32,472 bases of DNA from Syntrophomonadaceae bacterium (GTDB lineage: Bacteria > Bacillota > Syntrophomonadia > Syntrophomonadales > DTU052): the NCBI GenBank assembly GCA_012729505.1, contig JAAYDA010000065.1, forward strand, positions 1-32,472, in the 5' to 3' direction. Below, in pieces: positions 15,778-24,350 of this stretch. A program made the translations under genes and the position numbers. The notes below the pieces were generated by a model that searched no databases, was not told the DNA's origin, and was given only the letters and a program-made list of their open reading frames with translations. Position 1 is the stretch's first letter. Each line of letters starts with the position of its first letter.

Positions 15778-16821
15778 ATGGACAGGGTGCGTGTGGAGCT
15801 TGGTCTCCGGTCTTATGATATTGTGATTCACAATGGAGCTTTGGAGCAGCTGCCTGCCCTGCTGCATGAGGAAGCAGGCGATAAAACCAGGGTTATGTTG
15901 GTGACAAATCCCGTAATTTATAAGCTGTATGGCCAAAAGGTACAGAAGAACCTGGGGATGAGTAAGGAAGAGCTGATTATTGCCCTGGTAAACGATGGTG
16001 AGGAATACAAGACTATGGCGGAAGCGGAGCGATTAATCGATCTTCTTATCGAGCACAAGTTTGATCGTCATAGCTTGATCCTGGCTCTGGGCGGAGGTGT
16101 GATTGGTGATCTGGCCGGATTTGTGGCCGCCATCTATCAGCGAGGTATAGACTATGTACAGATTCCTACTACCCTGGTGGCCCAGGTAGACAGCAGTGTG
16201 GGAGGCAAGACGGCCGTTAATCACCCCAATGCCAAAAATATGATCGGGGCTTTTCATCAGCCGCGTTTAGTGGTAATCGATCCTCTGGTGCTGAGAAGTC
16301 TTTCTCAGCGTGATTTCTTGTCGGGATTGGCAGAGGTCGTCAAATACGGACTGATTGCCGACCGGGATTTTTTCGATTTTTTACGGGACAATGCCGAAAA
16401 GATCAATGCCCGGGAAGACCAGGTCATTCAGCAGATCATTCTTTGGTCCTGTCGCATTAAGGGTTATATAGTAGAGAATGATGAAAGAGAAGGCGGGATT
16501 AGGGCCATATTGAACCTGGGTCATACCTTTGGACACGCCATTGAAAGATATTTCGGTTATGGACATTACCGGCATGGTGAGGCTGTGGCTATTGGAATGG
16601 GAATGGCTGCCGGTCTGGCCAATCAACTGGAAATGTTAAAAACTGACGATATGGAAAAGATCCTGGAGCTTTTGAAGAGCTTGAGATTAGATTTTCCCGA
16701 TCCGGAAATTCCTGCGGAGCATTTTATGCGTCTGATGAGTATGGATAAAAAAGCGAAGGATGGCCGTCTGAGGCTGGTTTTGCCCACTGATATCGGCAAA
16801 GTTCAGATAGTCGTTATGTAA
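15778..16821 (+). CDS. aroB: 3-dehydroquinate synthase
   Basis: AroB closes DAHP to 3-dehydroquinate using NAD and a divalent metal. The 347-residue protein has NDGEEYKTM, ALGGGVIGDLAGFVAA, IPTTLVAQVDSSVGGKTAVN and metal ligands E186 (GLAEVVKYG), H249 (LNLGHTFGHAIE) and H266 (YRHGEAVAIGM). Length is normal. ATG at 15778 directly follows the aroK stop, with GAGAGG seven bases upstream. DAHP synthase and EPSP synthase, needed to complete the pathway, are not in the window. Confidence 0.97.
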   Translation: MDRVRVELGLRSYDIVIHNGALEQLPALLHEEAGDKTRVMLVTNPVIYKLYGQKVQKNLGMSKEELIIALVNDGEEYKTMAEAERLIDLLIEHKFDRHSLILALGGGVIGDLAGFVAAIYQRGIDYVQIPTTLVAQVDSSVGGKTAVNHPNAKNMIGAFHQPRLVVIDPLVLRSLSQRDFLSGLAEVVKYGLIADRDFFDFLRDNAEKINAREDQVIQQIILWSCRIKGYIVENDEREGGIRAILNLGHTFGHAIERYFGYGHYRHGEAVAIGMGMAAGLANQLEMLKTDDMEKILELLKSLRLDFPDPEIPAEHFMRLMSMDKKAKDGRLRLVLPTDIGKVQIVVM

Positions 16822-16880
16822 TAATTCGTCACCGCTCAAATATTTTCCAAAAAATTGATGCATTGTAAAGATATATAGTA

Positions 16881-16886
16881 TATAAT
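16881..16886 (+). promoter_or_regulatory. Possible -10 box before pilB
   Basis: The 104-base gap after aroB is strongly AT-rich and contains TATAAT (16881-16886). The nearest -35-like TTGATG (16855-16860) is 20 bases away, too far for a good promoter. It may be a weak or differently recognised promoter giving the pilus genes some independence from aroB. Confidence 0.3.
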
Positions 16887-16925
16887 CATAGAATCATATA
16901 CTATTATTTGCAAAGCAGGGTTATT

Positions 16926-18554
16926 ATGTCATTATTGCGGACCAGGTCTAAAGCGGCGGCGGTGAAGAAATCTGAAAATTCTCCAGTGCATCGGGAAAAT
17001 GACGAAAAGAGAGTTGCTCATTTAATTGCGAAAAAGGCTGCTAATCTGCAAAATTCCAGTCTTCATCAGGTTGTCATAGATCCAGAATTAGTTAACATAA
17101 TACCGACGTTTTATATCCGTCAATACCGGCTCCTTCCTTTGCGGCGCTTGGGAGATCGTTTGATTTTGGCCATGACTGACCCGTCTGATTTGTATGCCAT
17201 TGAGGCGGTAGAAATGGTTACCCGTCTCCGGGTAGAGGTGATACGGGCAGAGGAAGAGGAGCTTGATTATTTCCTGCATCAGTTGGGCCTCCAGTATGGT
17301 TATGCTGATCTGCACAACGCTCTGGAGAGTCTGGAATCCCACCTGGAGGATGCCCGGTTCTGTCTGCCTGATTATACTGAATCTCAAGTTAACGAAAATG
17401 ATTCGGTGGTACATCTGGTCAATTCTTTGCTGGCCCAGGCAGTTATGTCAGAGGCAAGTGACATTCACATTGAGCCGGTGGAGGGCAAGCTGCGTATCAG
17501 GTTGCGTATTGATGGGGAGCTTATGGAGATAGCCTCTCTTCCCCTCTCATTCGCTCCGGCGATTTTGGCCCGGGTCAAAGTGCTGTCAGGGCTGGACATT
17601 GCAGAACGGCGCCATCCCCAGGATGGGCGGCTGCAGCAAATAGTTGATAACCGTCAGGTGGGCTTCCGAGTTGCTACTCTGCCGTCTATTGATGGCGAAA
17701 AGGTGGTTTTGCGCGTCCTTGACCGGCAGCGCAGTCTTCTGAACTTGGACAACCTTGGGATGGAAGATGTTAATCACCGTATTTTACAGCGGTTCCTGCA
17801 GCGCAGACACGGCTTGATTCTGGTCACTGGTCCCACCGGTTCCGGCAAATCCACTTCTCTCTATGCCATGCTTCATCATCTCAATCTCCCCGGCCGGCAT
17901 ATTGTCACCCTTGAGGATCCGGCAGAGTATTCTTTATCGGGAGTAACCCAGGTACAGATAAATCCGCGGATTGGCCTGGGTTTTGCTGAATGCTTGCGGG
18001 CGGTTCTGCGCATGGACCCCGACGTCATAATGGTGGGGGAGATCAGAGATGTGGAAACCGCCGGTTTAGCTGTTACGGCAGCTTTAAGCGGCCATCTGGT
18101 TTTTTCTACTCTCCATACCACTTCCGCAGTCAGCACCGTAACCAGGCTGACGGATATGGGAATTGAGCCGTATTTATTGTCTTCGGCTTTGGCCGGTGTT
18201 ATTTCTCAAAGGCTGATCAGGCTTCTCTGTGTAAACTGCAGTGAAGCCTTTTTTTTGTCTGACGGTTCAGTCCGCCGATTGTCTCCGGATAGGGAGGAAA
18301 GTTCATTGTTTTATCGTTCAGTGGGCTGTCCCCGCTGCGGCTTCAGCGGTTATCGAGGGCGTATGGCCATTCAAGAGGTTATGGAAATAGACGATTCGCT
18401 GCGGAGTCTGATAAACCAGGGGGCGACACAAGAGGAGCTGGAGATACAGGCAAAAAAGACGGGCATGATCACCTTAAGGGAAGATGGACTGTGTAAAGCC
18501 CGGCGTGGTCTTAGCTCTATTGAAGAGATTCTGAGGACCCTTGGTTCCCATTAG
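16926..18554 (+). CDS. pilB: Type IV pilus assembly ATPase PilB
   Basis: PilB is the cytoplasmic hexameric ATPase that drives pilus extension. The 542-residue protein has an N-terminal MshEN/T2SSE-N region (about 25-130), the catalytic GspE domain with SEASDIHIEP, Walker A GPTGSGKST (302-310), Asp box VTLEDPAEY, Walker B LRMDPDVIMVGEIRD, and the His box STLHTT. The zinc motif C435/C438 and C468/C471 is present. I use ATG 16926, preceded by CAGGG; the in-frame TTG at 16908 has no ribosome site. It is the only pilus ATPase here; no PilT retraction ATPase lies in the window. Confidence 0.96.
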   Translation: MSLLRTRSKAAAVKKSENSPVHRENDEKRVAHLIAKKAANLQNSSLHQVVIDPELVNIIPTFYIRQYRLLPLRRLGDRLILAMTDPSDLYAIEAVEMVTRLRVEVIRAEEEELDYFLHQLGLQYGYADLHNALESLESHLEDARFCLPDYTESQVNENDSVVHLVNSLLAQAVMSEASDIHIEPVEGKLRIRLRIDGELMEIASLPLSFAPAILARVKVLSGLDIAERRHPQDGRLQQIVDNRQVGFRVATLPSIDGEKVVLRVLDRQRSLLNLDNLGMEDVNHRILQRFLQRRHGLILVTGPTGSGKSTSLYAMLHHLNLPGRHIVTLEDPAEYSLSGVTQVQINPRIGLGFAECLRAVLRMDPDVIMVGEIRDVETAGLAVTAALSGHLVFSTLHTTSAVSTVTRLTDMGIEPYLLSSALAGVISQRLIRLLCVNCSEAFFLSDGSVRRLSPDREESSLFYRSVGCPRCGFSGYRGRMAIQEVMEIDDSLRSLINQGATQEELEIQAKKTGMITLREDGLCKARRGLSSIEEILRTLGSH

Positions 18555-18582
18555 GTTCCGGCCAAGACGGGAGGGATTTGCC

Positions 18583-19788
18583 ATGAGGCTTTATCATTAC
18601 TTGATTCGGGATCCTGGAGGAAAGGTAATTGCCGGGAAAGATAGGGCGGCGAATCGGGAGCAGCTGGTCCAAACCTGGATAAACCGGGGGTGCTGGGTTA
18701 TGAAGGTGGAAGAAGTCCCGCAATGGCCCGGGGAAATGAAGTTGAAGTTCAGGACCAGGCTCAGACCCCGGGAACGGGAAATCACTTTGCTTTTTCAGCA
18801 GATGGCTGCCCTGACCGGGGCGGGAATCCCTGTCCTAAGGTCTCTGCAGATATTGCATAGTCAGGCAGCGGCTATGATGCAGCCTCTGCTGGCCTCCATC
18901 ATAGCAGATGTTGAACGGGGAATACCTTTGTGGAAGGCTCTGGATAATCAAGGACCGGTCTTTTCTGCTGTGGGGGTGCAGATGATCCGCAGTGGGGAGT
19001 GGAGCGGTACTTTGGGGGAAGCATTGGGGCGGCTGGCAGAATACATGAAAAAGCAGCAGCAGTTTGGGAAACAGATTCGAAGCGCTTCCCTTTATCCGGG
19101 CCTATTAGCTCTCCTTTCCATGATGGCATTGGTATTTATCATAACATTTATTATTCCCCGTATTACTGCTGTTTTGGGCCCGGAAGCCCAGCTGCCTCTT
19201 ATGACGGCCTGGCTTCTTAGCTGTGCAGATTTTTTGGCTGACTGGGGAGTGGTTCTGTTTCTGGTCTGCCTGGTTTTCCTAATAGGTGGAATTTGGTGGC
19301 GGCAAAAACCATCGGGACGAATGTTTATCGATAATATCCTGCTGGCTGTGCCGGTGGCGGGTAAGATCATCCGCCAAATAGAGATGGCTCGCATTATGGG
19401 AAGCCTGGGGATTTTGCTGAAGTCGGGCCTTACGATAATTGAAGCCCTGGCTATGACGGAGAAGCTGACTCATAACCTGGTGGTCAGGCAGGCACTTGTT
19501 AATGTGGGTTGTAATGTGAGCCAGGGAATGAGTATGGGGGCGGCTTTGCTGCGCAGTGGCTTTTTCAATATGCTGGCGGCTCAGATGGTGGCGGTGGGAG
19601 AAGAAACCGGCCTGATGGATGAAGCTCTGTCAAATGCGGCCCAATATTACGAAGGGGAGGCCCAGGCTGCAGTTGCTAAAATGATAACCCTTCTGGAGCC
19701 GATGCTGATACTGTTTATGGCATTAGTGGTAGGTTCCATAACAATTGGTTGTATCTTGCCCATGCTGGATGTTATGACTATTTTTTAA
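18583..19788 (+). CDS. pilC: Type IV pilus inner-membrane platform PilC
   Basis: The 401-residue protein has two GspF/T2SSF domains (about 60-180 and 265-390) each ending in hydrophobic helices, as expected for the platform that couples PilB to pilin insertion. Typical stretches are LFQQMAALTGAGIPVLRSL, GSLGILLKSGLTIIEAL and MVAVGEETGLMDEAL. The start ATG 18583 has GGGAGG eight bases upstream; the frame stays open upstream to 18541 without a ribosome site. Six to fifteen bases separate it from the major-pilin-like gene. Confidence 0.96.
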   Translation: MRLYHYLIRDPGGKVIAGKDRAANREQLVQTWINRGCWVMKVEEVPQWPGEMKLKFRTRLRPREREITLLFQQMAALTGAGIPVLRSLQILHSQAAAMMQPLLASIIADVERGIPLWKALDNQGPVFSAVGVQMIRSGEWSGTLGEALGRLAEYMKKQQQFGKQIRSASLYPGLLALLSMMALVFIITFIIPRITAVLGPEAQLPLMTAWLLSCADFLADWGVVLFLVCLVFLIGGIWWRQKPSGRMFIDNILLAVPVAGKIIRQIEMARIMGSLGILLKSGLTIIEALAMTEKLTHNLVVRQALVNVGCNVSQGMSMGAALLRSGFFNMLAAQMVAVGEETGLMDEALSNAAQYYEGEAQAAVAKMITLLEPMLILFMALVVGSITIGCILPMLDVMTIF

Positions 19789-19803
19789 AAGGAGATGGTG
19801 AGC

Positions 19804-20178
19804 TTGAGGGGAGCAGGGAAGGAGCAAAAGAAGAGATTAGGAAACCAAGGATTTACTATGTTGGAGCTGCTGGCGGTATTTGCAATTCTGGCCATAGTGG
19901 CAATGGTAGCGGTGCCTCGTTATACCAAAGCGGTGGAGGCCAGTAAGGTGAAGGCCTGTGAGACAAATATTGAGATGCTGACTAAGGCGGCGGCCATGTA
20001 TCACGAGATTGAAGGAGAATGGCCTGATTCGGTCGAGGCTTTACATACCGAAGGATACATAGATGAAGAGGTTAAATGCCCGTTACCGTCTGAAGGCGAA
20101 AATGAGGAAGGATATGATATCTTGGATGGGGTAGTCACTTGTGCTAATTCACATCAATCAACTGAGAACGGGGAGTAA
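19804..20178 (+). CDS. Major-pilin-like prepilin (PilA/ComGC type)
   Basis: The signal is RLGNQG^FTMLELLAVFAILA, with Glu at +5 and a Pro-containing helix end (VAVPRYTKAVEASKVKACET), the classic pilin/ComGC layout. The mature part is about 108 residues, acidic, with three cysteines (KAC, VKC, VTC), two of which may form a disulfide. Its place right after pilC suggests the main subunit. I chose TTG 19804 because AAGGAG lies nine bases upstream; ATG 19795 touches the AAGGAG and GTG 19798 is three bases away. The leader is then 16 residues. Confidence 0.82.
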   Translation: MRGAGKEQKKRLGNQGFTMLELLAVFAILAIVAMVAVPRYTKAVEASKVKACETNIEMLTKAAAMYHEIEGEWPDSVEALHTEGYIDEEVKCPLPSEGENEEGYDILDGVVTCANSHQSTENGE

Positions 20179-20205
20179 AAACGAGAGCTTAGGCATGGGC
20201 GGGAT

Positions 20206-20625
20206 ATGATCATCTGGATGGGGAGGAGAAATTTGTTCAGAGGGGATGAAAAAGGTCTGGGGCTTATTGAGGTTCTGGCGGCCATGGCCCTTTTGTCATT
20301 AGGAGTGGTGATATTATTCGGGGGATTTGTCAATGCTCACACCTGGAACCGGAATGCCGGTCAGCGGTCCCGGGCCATACTTTTTGCCTCGGGGGTAATC
20401 GAGGAGCTTAAAGCCCGGCCGGATAAGGTGGAACCCACCTCCGGCAGTTCTCCCGGGCAATTGGATTTGGAGCTGGAGGTTCCCGAGGATCTGGAGGTGG
20501 CAGTGGTTATCAGGAGCTATGATGAATCATTACAGCTTTTTATGGTGGAGGTAAGCTGCGGCAGGTGGGAAGGAGACCGGATTAAGACTGAAAATCTGAC
20601 TACTATCCTGGAGGGGGAGGGCTAA
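20206..20625 (+). CDS. PilV-like minor prepilin
   Basis: The prepilin signal is GDEKG^LGLIEVLAAMALLSLG, with Glu at +5. The rest (RSRAILFASGVIEELKARPD) fits the PilV/GspI type of minor pilin; about 120 mature residues. Two starts are possible: ATG 20206 with GGGCGGG upstream, or TTG 20233 with GGAGG six bases upstream, which gives a seven-residue leader. The stop codon lies one base before the ATT start of the next gene, so the two are coupled. Confidence 0.78.
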   Translation: MIIWMGRRNLFRGDEKGLGLIEVLAAMALLSLGVVILFGGFVNAHTWNRNAGQRSRAILFASGVIEELKARPDKVEPTSGSSPGQLDLELEVPEDLEVAVVIRSYDESLQLFMVEVSCGRWEGDRIKTENLTTILEGEG

Positions 20626-20626
20626 G

Positions 20627-21094
20627 ATTAATAGAGCCTGGGAGACGGCAGCAACTAAAAGATCCGGTGGCTATACCCTTCTGGAGCTGTTGGCGGCTTT
20701 GGCGATCAGCACCGTGATTATTGGGGCAATGGGAGGGCTGTTGATTAATGGCAGCCAGGCTTATGGGCGGGTGGACCGCTATTCGGAGCTTCAGGAGAAT
20801 GGCCGGACAGGTATGGAAATGATAGCCCGGGATTTCAAAAGCAGCCGCCAGGTAGTTCGAATTAGCGATAGAGAGATCAGCATAATAGGAGCAGAAGGGG
20901 CGTCGGTTATCTATCGGGTTAGCAACGGCACTCTTTATCGGGCGGTACCCGGCACTTCCAATCCGGTTTGTATGCAGGTGGAGGAATTCAGAGTGGAGGA
21001 AGTATTTCCTGATCTCCTTAAGGTCAAATTGATCACCGAAAACCATGGGGACAGGTATATTCTGCAGACTCAGGTGATGAGAAGGAGCGATTAG
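20627..21094 (+). CDS. PilW/GspJ-like minor prepilin with apparent ATT start
   Basis: The protein carries a full prepilin signal SGG^YTLLELLAALAISTVIIG, followed by ELQENGRTGMEMIARDF, typical of PilW/GspJ-type minor pilins. Reading back from the signal there is no ATG, GTG or TTG: the codons run to ATT at 20627, and upstream of that the frame has no start before a TGA at 20597. GGGGGAGGG lies about six bases before this ATT. So translation probably starts at ATT, or is coupled to the preceding stop (TAA 20623-20625). Starting at the TTG at 20690 would remove the cleavage site and half of the helix. The product is then 155 residues. Confidence 0.75.
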   Translation: MNRAWETAATKRSGGYTLLELLAALAISTVIIGAMGGLLINGSQAYGRVDRYSELQENGRTGMEMIARDFKSSRQVVRISDREISIIGAEGASVIYRVSNGTLYRAVPGTSNPVCMQVEEFRVEEVFPDLLKVKLITENHGDRYILQTQVMRRSD

Positions 21095-21098
21095 CCAA

Positions 21099-22121
21099 TT
21101 GCCGGGAACAGAGAAGGGTTCGATTCTGTTAACAGCCATGTATACCATAGTGGTGCTGACTCTGATCTTGCTGGGAGCGGCGACCCTGGCTCAGCTGGAA
21201 GGTACCATTGGGGTGCGTCATGTTCGCTCTCTTCAGGCTGCTTATCTGGCGGAAGGCGCCATAGATGTGGCCCGGGCCACTATTTTTTGTTGTCCCGCCG
21301 TCCTGGAAGACCCTGCCTTCTCCTATGATTTGGAGCTGGAAACACCGGAATTGCAGGGGGAGGCCAAGGTGCAGGTAACCAGACCTTCGCGAAATGGATC
21401 AATTATCATCCAGGCCCGGGCCACATTAGCCGATGGGGCAAAAAAAAGGCTGGAGGTATCCCTGACTGCTCCGCCGGCCTATGCTCTTTACTCTCAAGGG
21501 CTTTGCCTGAACCCGGTGCTGAATATGACGGGAATCCATATCGAGTACCCTCTGGAGGGCCAATTCATAATAAGCCCGGGCACTCAGGGGGCCTATCAGG
21601 TTTTTGAGGGAATTGATGAGCCCTTTCCGGAGGAAGGCCACACTCATCGCTATCGGCCTCCGGTTATGGCCATAGACTATTGGAAGAAGGCGGCTGCAGG
21701 AGATCGGGCCGACTGGGGTTCCTACACCTATCACTATATAGATGGAAGCACCAGCTTGCCTCCGGTATTAAGCAAAGCAATTTATGCCGTGGATGGTGAT
21801 GTTTTGATCCATGGCTCTGTTCAAATGGCCGACTGTATTATCATAGCCAGTGGTGACATATCCGCGGCCAATACCGGGTCCCAGTCCTCAAACATAGAAG
21901 GCCTGCTCTTTGCCGGGAGGAACATCAACCTGTATCAGGCCGAAGAGGAAATGAGGATTTACGGAAACCTGGTTGCCGCCGGCAACATAAATGCGGGGTG
22001 TGGCGGCAACATCTGCCTTACTTCTCCGTCTGATCAGGAATATGTTCGGAGAGCGCCCTTGGGGATAAGAAACAAACTGGGGTTTTTGTCCATGATCAGC
22101 TACAAAGAAATAATGAATTGA
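21099..22121 (+). CDS. PilX-like pilus assembly protein with repetitive beta C-terminus
   Basis: The N-terminus TEKG^SILLTAMYTIVVLTLILL and AAYLAEGAIDVARA match PilX_N-type proteins, which lack the Glu+5 of true pilins and often end the minor pilin set. The remaining 260 residues are larger than in usual PilX. The last part (AVDGDVLIHGSVQMADCIII, IEGLLFAGRNINLY, MRIYGNLVAAGNINAG) has a turn-strand pattern like beta-helical or polymer-forming domains. Start TTG 21099 lies four bases after the previous stop with AAGGAG 13 bases upstream. It may be a pilus tip or cell-surface component; inferred. Confidence 0.7.
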   Translation: MPGTEKGSILLTAMYTIVVLTLILLGAATLAQLEGTIGVRHVRSLQAAYLAEGAIDVARATIFCCPAVLEDPAFSYDLELETPELQGEAKVQVTRPSRNGSIIIQARATLADGAKKRLEVSLTAPPAYALYSQGLCLNPVLNMTGIHIEYPLEGQFIISPGTQGAYQVFEGIDEPFPEEGHTHRYRPPVMAIDYWKKAAAGDRADWGSYTYHYIDGSTSLPPVLSKAIYAVDGDVLIHGSVQMADCIIIASGDISAANTGSQSSNIEGLLFAGRNINLYQAEEEMRIYGNLVAAGNINAGCGGNICLTSPSDQEYVRRAPLGIRNKLGFLSMISYKEIMN

Positions 22122-22133
22122 GAGGGAAACAAG

Positions 22134-23093
22134 GTGGCTTGGCTGACTAAAAACAAATGGACCGGATTAGGATTGGAGATGGGCCGCAAGCAGATGCGCA
22201 TGGTCAGCATTGAAGGCAGCCGGGCCACCTCTGTGCTCACCGCCTTTGGTGAGGCGCCGGTTCCTGACGAGGTGATGGAAAACGGCAAGATTTGCCGACC
22301 GGAGTTAATTGCTGCAAGCCTGAGTCGGCTGCGTGAGTCTCTGGCCGCCAGGCGAAAAAATGTGGTCATGTCACTTCCTGATACGGCTGTATTCGTAAGG
22401 GAATTGGTTTTGCCGCACATGAAGACTCGGGAGCTGTTTCAGGCAGCCCGTTATCACGCCCTGTCTGAGCTGCCGCTTGCATTGGAGGAGATGGTGGTAC
22501 GGGTCATCAGCATCAGACCTCAGGATAGGGAAATGATGGAATTGACCATCGTCGCCGCTCGGCGGAATGAGGTGCAGGAATGGGCCAATATAGCTGTGAT
22601 GGCGGGAATGAAGCCTATTGTGGAGATTCGGCCCCTGGCCGTGGCCCGGGCCATGAAATTGGATGCCGTCCCTCAAATCATTCTGTGCTTAGGGGAGCAG
22701 ACCAGTGGAATCTCCTATTTTGACAGAGGCCAGCTGAGACACATGAGGACTATATCCAAAGGAGGGGCTTGGTCCCCGGGGGAATTGGCCGGGGATGACT
22801 TTATTATTGGTAAGGATGTCGGCAATTATCCTTTGACCGGGTGGTTGGCCGACGAGATTCAACGTTCCTTTGAATTCTGGGGGCGAAACAGAACAATCCC
22901 CCTGGAAGCCTGTCGTTTCCATGTTACCGGTAGGAATGATATTTGCGGATCCTGGCCGGACCGGTGGCAACAGCCTCAGCAGGCCCAGCCCTGGAACGCG
23001 GTTAAGCCCCCTGGAAATCTCAGCCCGGAAGACCGGAGTCGTTTAGAGTGTGATTATGTGGCGGCTATAGGTCTAGCCCTGCGAAAGGTGTAA
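22134..23093 (+). CDS. pilM: PilM-like actin-fold pilus assembly protein
   Basis: PilM is a cytoplasmic actin-like ATPase that binds the N-terminus of PilN. The 319 residues begin GLGLEMGRKQMRMVSIEG, a variant of the first phosphate motif with Glu where Asp is usual, and contain KNVVMSLPDTAVFVRELVLP, QAARYHALSELPLALEEMVV and LCLGEQTSGISYFDRGQL, which follow the family. The protein is slightly short. GTG 22134 follows GAGAGGG by about seven bases. pilN and pilO follow, as in known pilMNO sets. Confidence 0.88.
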   Translation: MAWLTKNKWTGLGLEMGRKQMRMVSIEGSRATSVLTAFGEAPVPDEVMENGKICRPELIAASLSRLRESLAARRKNVVMSLPDTAVFVRELVLPHMKTRELFQAARYHALSELPLALEEMVVRVISIRPQDREMMELTIVAARRNEVQEWANIAVMAGMKPIVEIRPLAVARAMKLDAVPQIILCLGEQTSGISYFDRGQLRHMRTISKGGAWSPGELAGDDFIIGKDVGNYPLTGWLADEIQRSFEFWGRNRTIPLEACRFHVTGRNDICGSWPDRWQQPQQAQPWNAVKPPGNLSPEDRSRLECDYVAAIGLALRKV

Positions 23094-23102
23094 TGGTGTA
23101 AA

Positions 23103-23648
23103 ATGAAGCATTCGCCATCCTTTGACATTAATCTATGGTCGGTGGAATCTAAATGGAAAAAGCTGTTTAACCGGCCTGGTTTCCTTAGTATTGGAGCAAT
23201 CCTGCTGGTAAGTTGGCTGTGGACAAGTATTATTGGCTGGTATCATCTCTGTGAAGCGCGTCAGCTCCGGGAAATTGCGGCATTGGAGAGTCAGGTGGCC
23301 GACAGGGGCGGCGGAGCTGAAACGGAAGCGCTGGCAAAACGGGTGGCGCAATTAAAGTCCGGGGCCCAGACTATAGAAAAGGACCGCCTGGATTTCCCGG
23401 GTTTGCTGGCCCAGGTGCAAGCTGCGATTCCGCCCGAAGTTACCCTGCAGCAGGTATACATAACAGAAAATCGCCTGGTCTGCCGGGGGACGGCCCCCGG
23501 TTATCCCGAAGTGGCCCAATACATGATATCTCTGGATAAGGCAGAGTATTTGAATGAACCTGTCTGCAGCCTGGCCGAAACCTATCAGGAAGGAATTCGT
23601 TTTGATATTTTACTTCAGATTTCTCCTGGAGGGGGGAGAGGAGAATGA
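23103..23648 (+). CDS. pilN: PilN-like pilus assembly protein
   Basis: The 181-residue protein has a short cytoplasmic N-terminus with FDINLWS, a variant of the I-N-L-L-P motif by which PilN binds PilM, one transmembrane helix (about 27-47), a coiled coil (about 50-95) and a C-terminal ferredoxin-like domain. This is the normal PilN layout. ATG at 23103 is preceded by a weak GGTGTAA. It overlaps pilO by four bases (ATGA). Confidence 0.85.
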   Translation: MKHSPSFDINLWSVESKWKKLFNRPGFLSIGAILLVSWLWTSIIGWYHLCEARQLREIAALESQVADRGGGAETEALAKRVAQLKSGAQTIEKDRLDFPGLLAQVQAAIPPEVTLQQVYITENRLVCRGTAPGYPEVAQYMISLDKAEYLNEPVCSLAETYQEGIRFDILLQISPGGGRGE

Positions 23649-24154
23649 AACCCACCGGAAAGGTTATAGTCCTGTTGGCGGTATTTCTTCTCATCAGCTT
23701 TTTGGCCTTCCAACACTTAAGCACGGTAATGGCCAGAGTGGAAGCAAACCACAGGCTGATCACCGGTCTGGAACAGCGGGGAGAAAGGGAAAAGCCTGAT
23801 GAGATGGTTAAGCTTCGCCAGGAAAGAGCCCGGCTGGAAGAAAGGATTCCTGATCAGGCAAGAAATGCCGAGATGATAATAGTCCTGACGGATTTGGCCG
23901 CAAGACATCATCTTCAGCAGTTGGCCCTCAAGGAAAGCCGGGGGGAAAGTAAAATTGAGGCGGAGGGTAATTTCAACATAGATATTAAGACCAATACCTT
24001 TATCTGGCATGGCCGTGGATCGTATTCCGACCTTCGGGCTTTCTTGGCAGATCTGGAGACGAATAACCGTTTAGTCAGCATAAGCAGCCTGGAGCTGACC
24101 ACATCAGATGCCCTCTGGAACCTGACTTTTCAACTTAACACCTTCTTCAACTGA
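23645..24154 (+). CDS. pilO: PilO-like pilus assembly protein
   Basis: The 169 residues comprise a transmembrane helix at 7-24, a coiled coil (about 30-75, VKLRQERARLEERIPDQA) and a C-terminal alpha/beta domain ending SLELTTSDALWNLTFQLNTF. This matches PilO, the partner of PilN. The ATG overlaps the pilN stop (ATGA) and has GGGGAGAGGAG upstream. No PilP or PilQ follows, as expected in a cell with one membrane. About 195 bases without a gene follow, holding the tldD promoter. Confidence 0.85.
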   Translation: MKPTGKVIVLLAVFLLISFLAFQHLSTVMARVEANHRLITGLEQRGEREKPDEMVKLRQERARLEERIPDQARNAEMIIVLTDLAARHHLQQLALKESRGESKIEAEGNFNIDIKTNTFIWHGRGSYSDLRAFLADLETNNRLVSISSLELTTSDALWNLTFQLNTFFN

Positions 24155-24233
24155 TTATTCCGGATGCAATTGGGGCTGATTTTCTTGTCTGCTAAAGTCC
24201 CGATAACCTCGATGAATAGAAGGACCGCAGAAG

Positions 24234-24262
24234 TGGACAATAGATAATGGATAAGATATATT
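24234..24262 (+). promoter_or_regulatory. Sigma-A-like promoter upstream of tldD
   Basis: TGGACA (24234-24239), 17 bases, TATATT (24257-24262): 10 of 12 consensus positions. Transcription would start near 24269, giving an 80-base leader that contains the Spo0A-box-like site. Confidence 0.6.
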
Positions 24263-24300
24263 ATGGTATGTTATTCTGGTATTAGGTGGATTTAATGGAA

Positions 24301-24310
24301 TTTGTCGAAT
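24301..24310 (+). promoter_or_regulatory. Spo0A-box-like site upstream of tldD
   Basis: TTTGTCGAAT contains the TGTCGAA core of the 0A box. It lies about 30 bases downstream of the predicted start of transcription, a position compatible with repression. The call is by motif only. Confidence 0.4.
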
Positions 24311-24350
24311 AGGTATTCGATGACATATGGTTCACAAGGAGGACAGGAAA

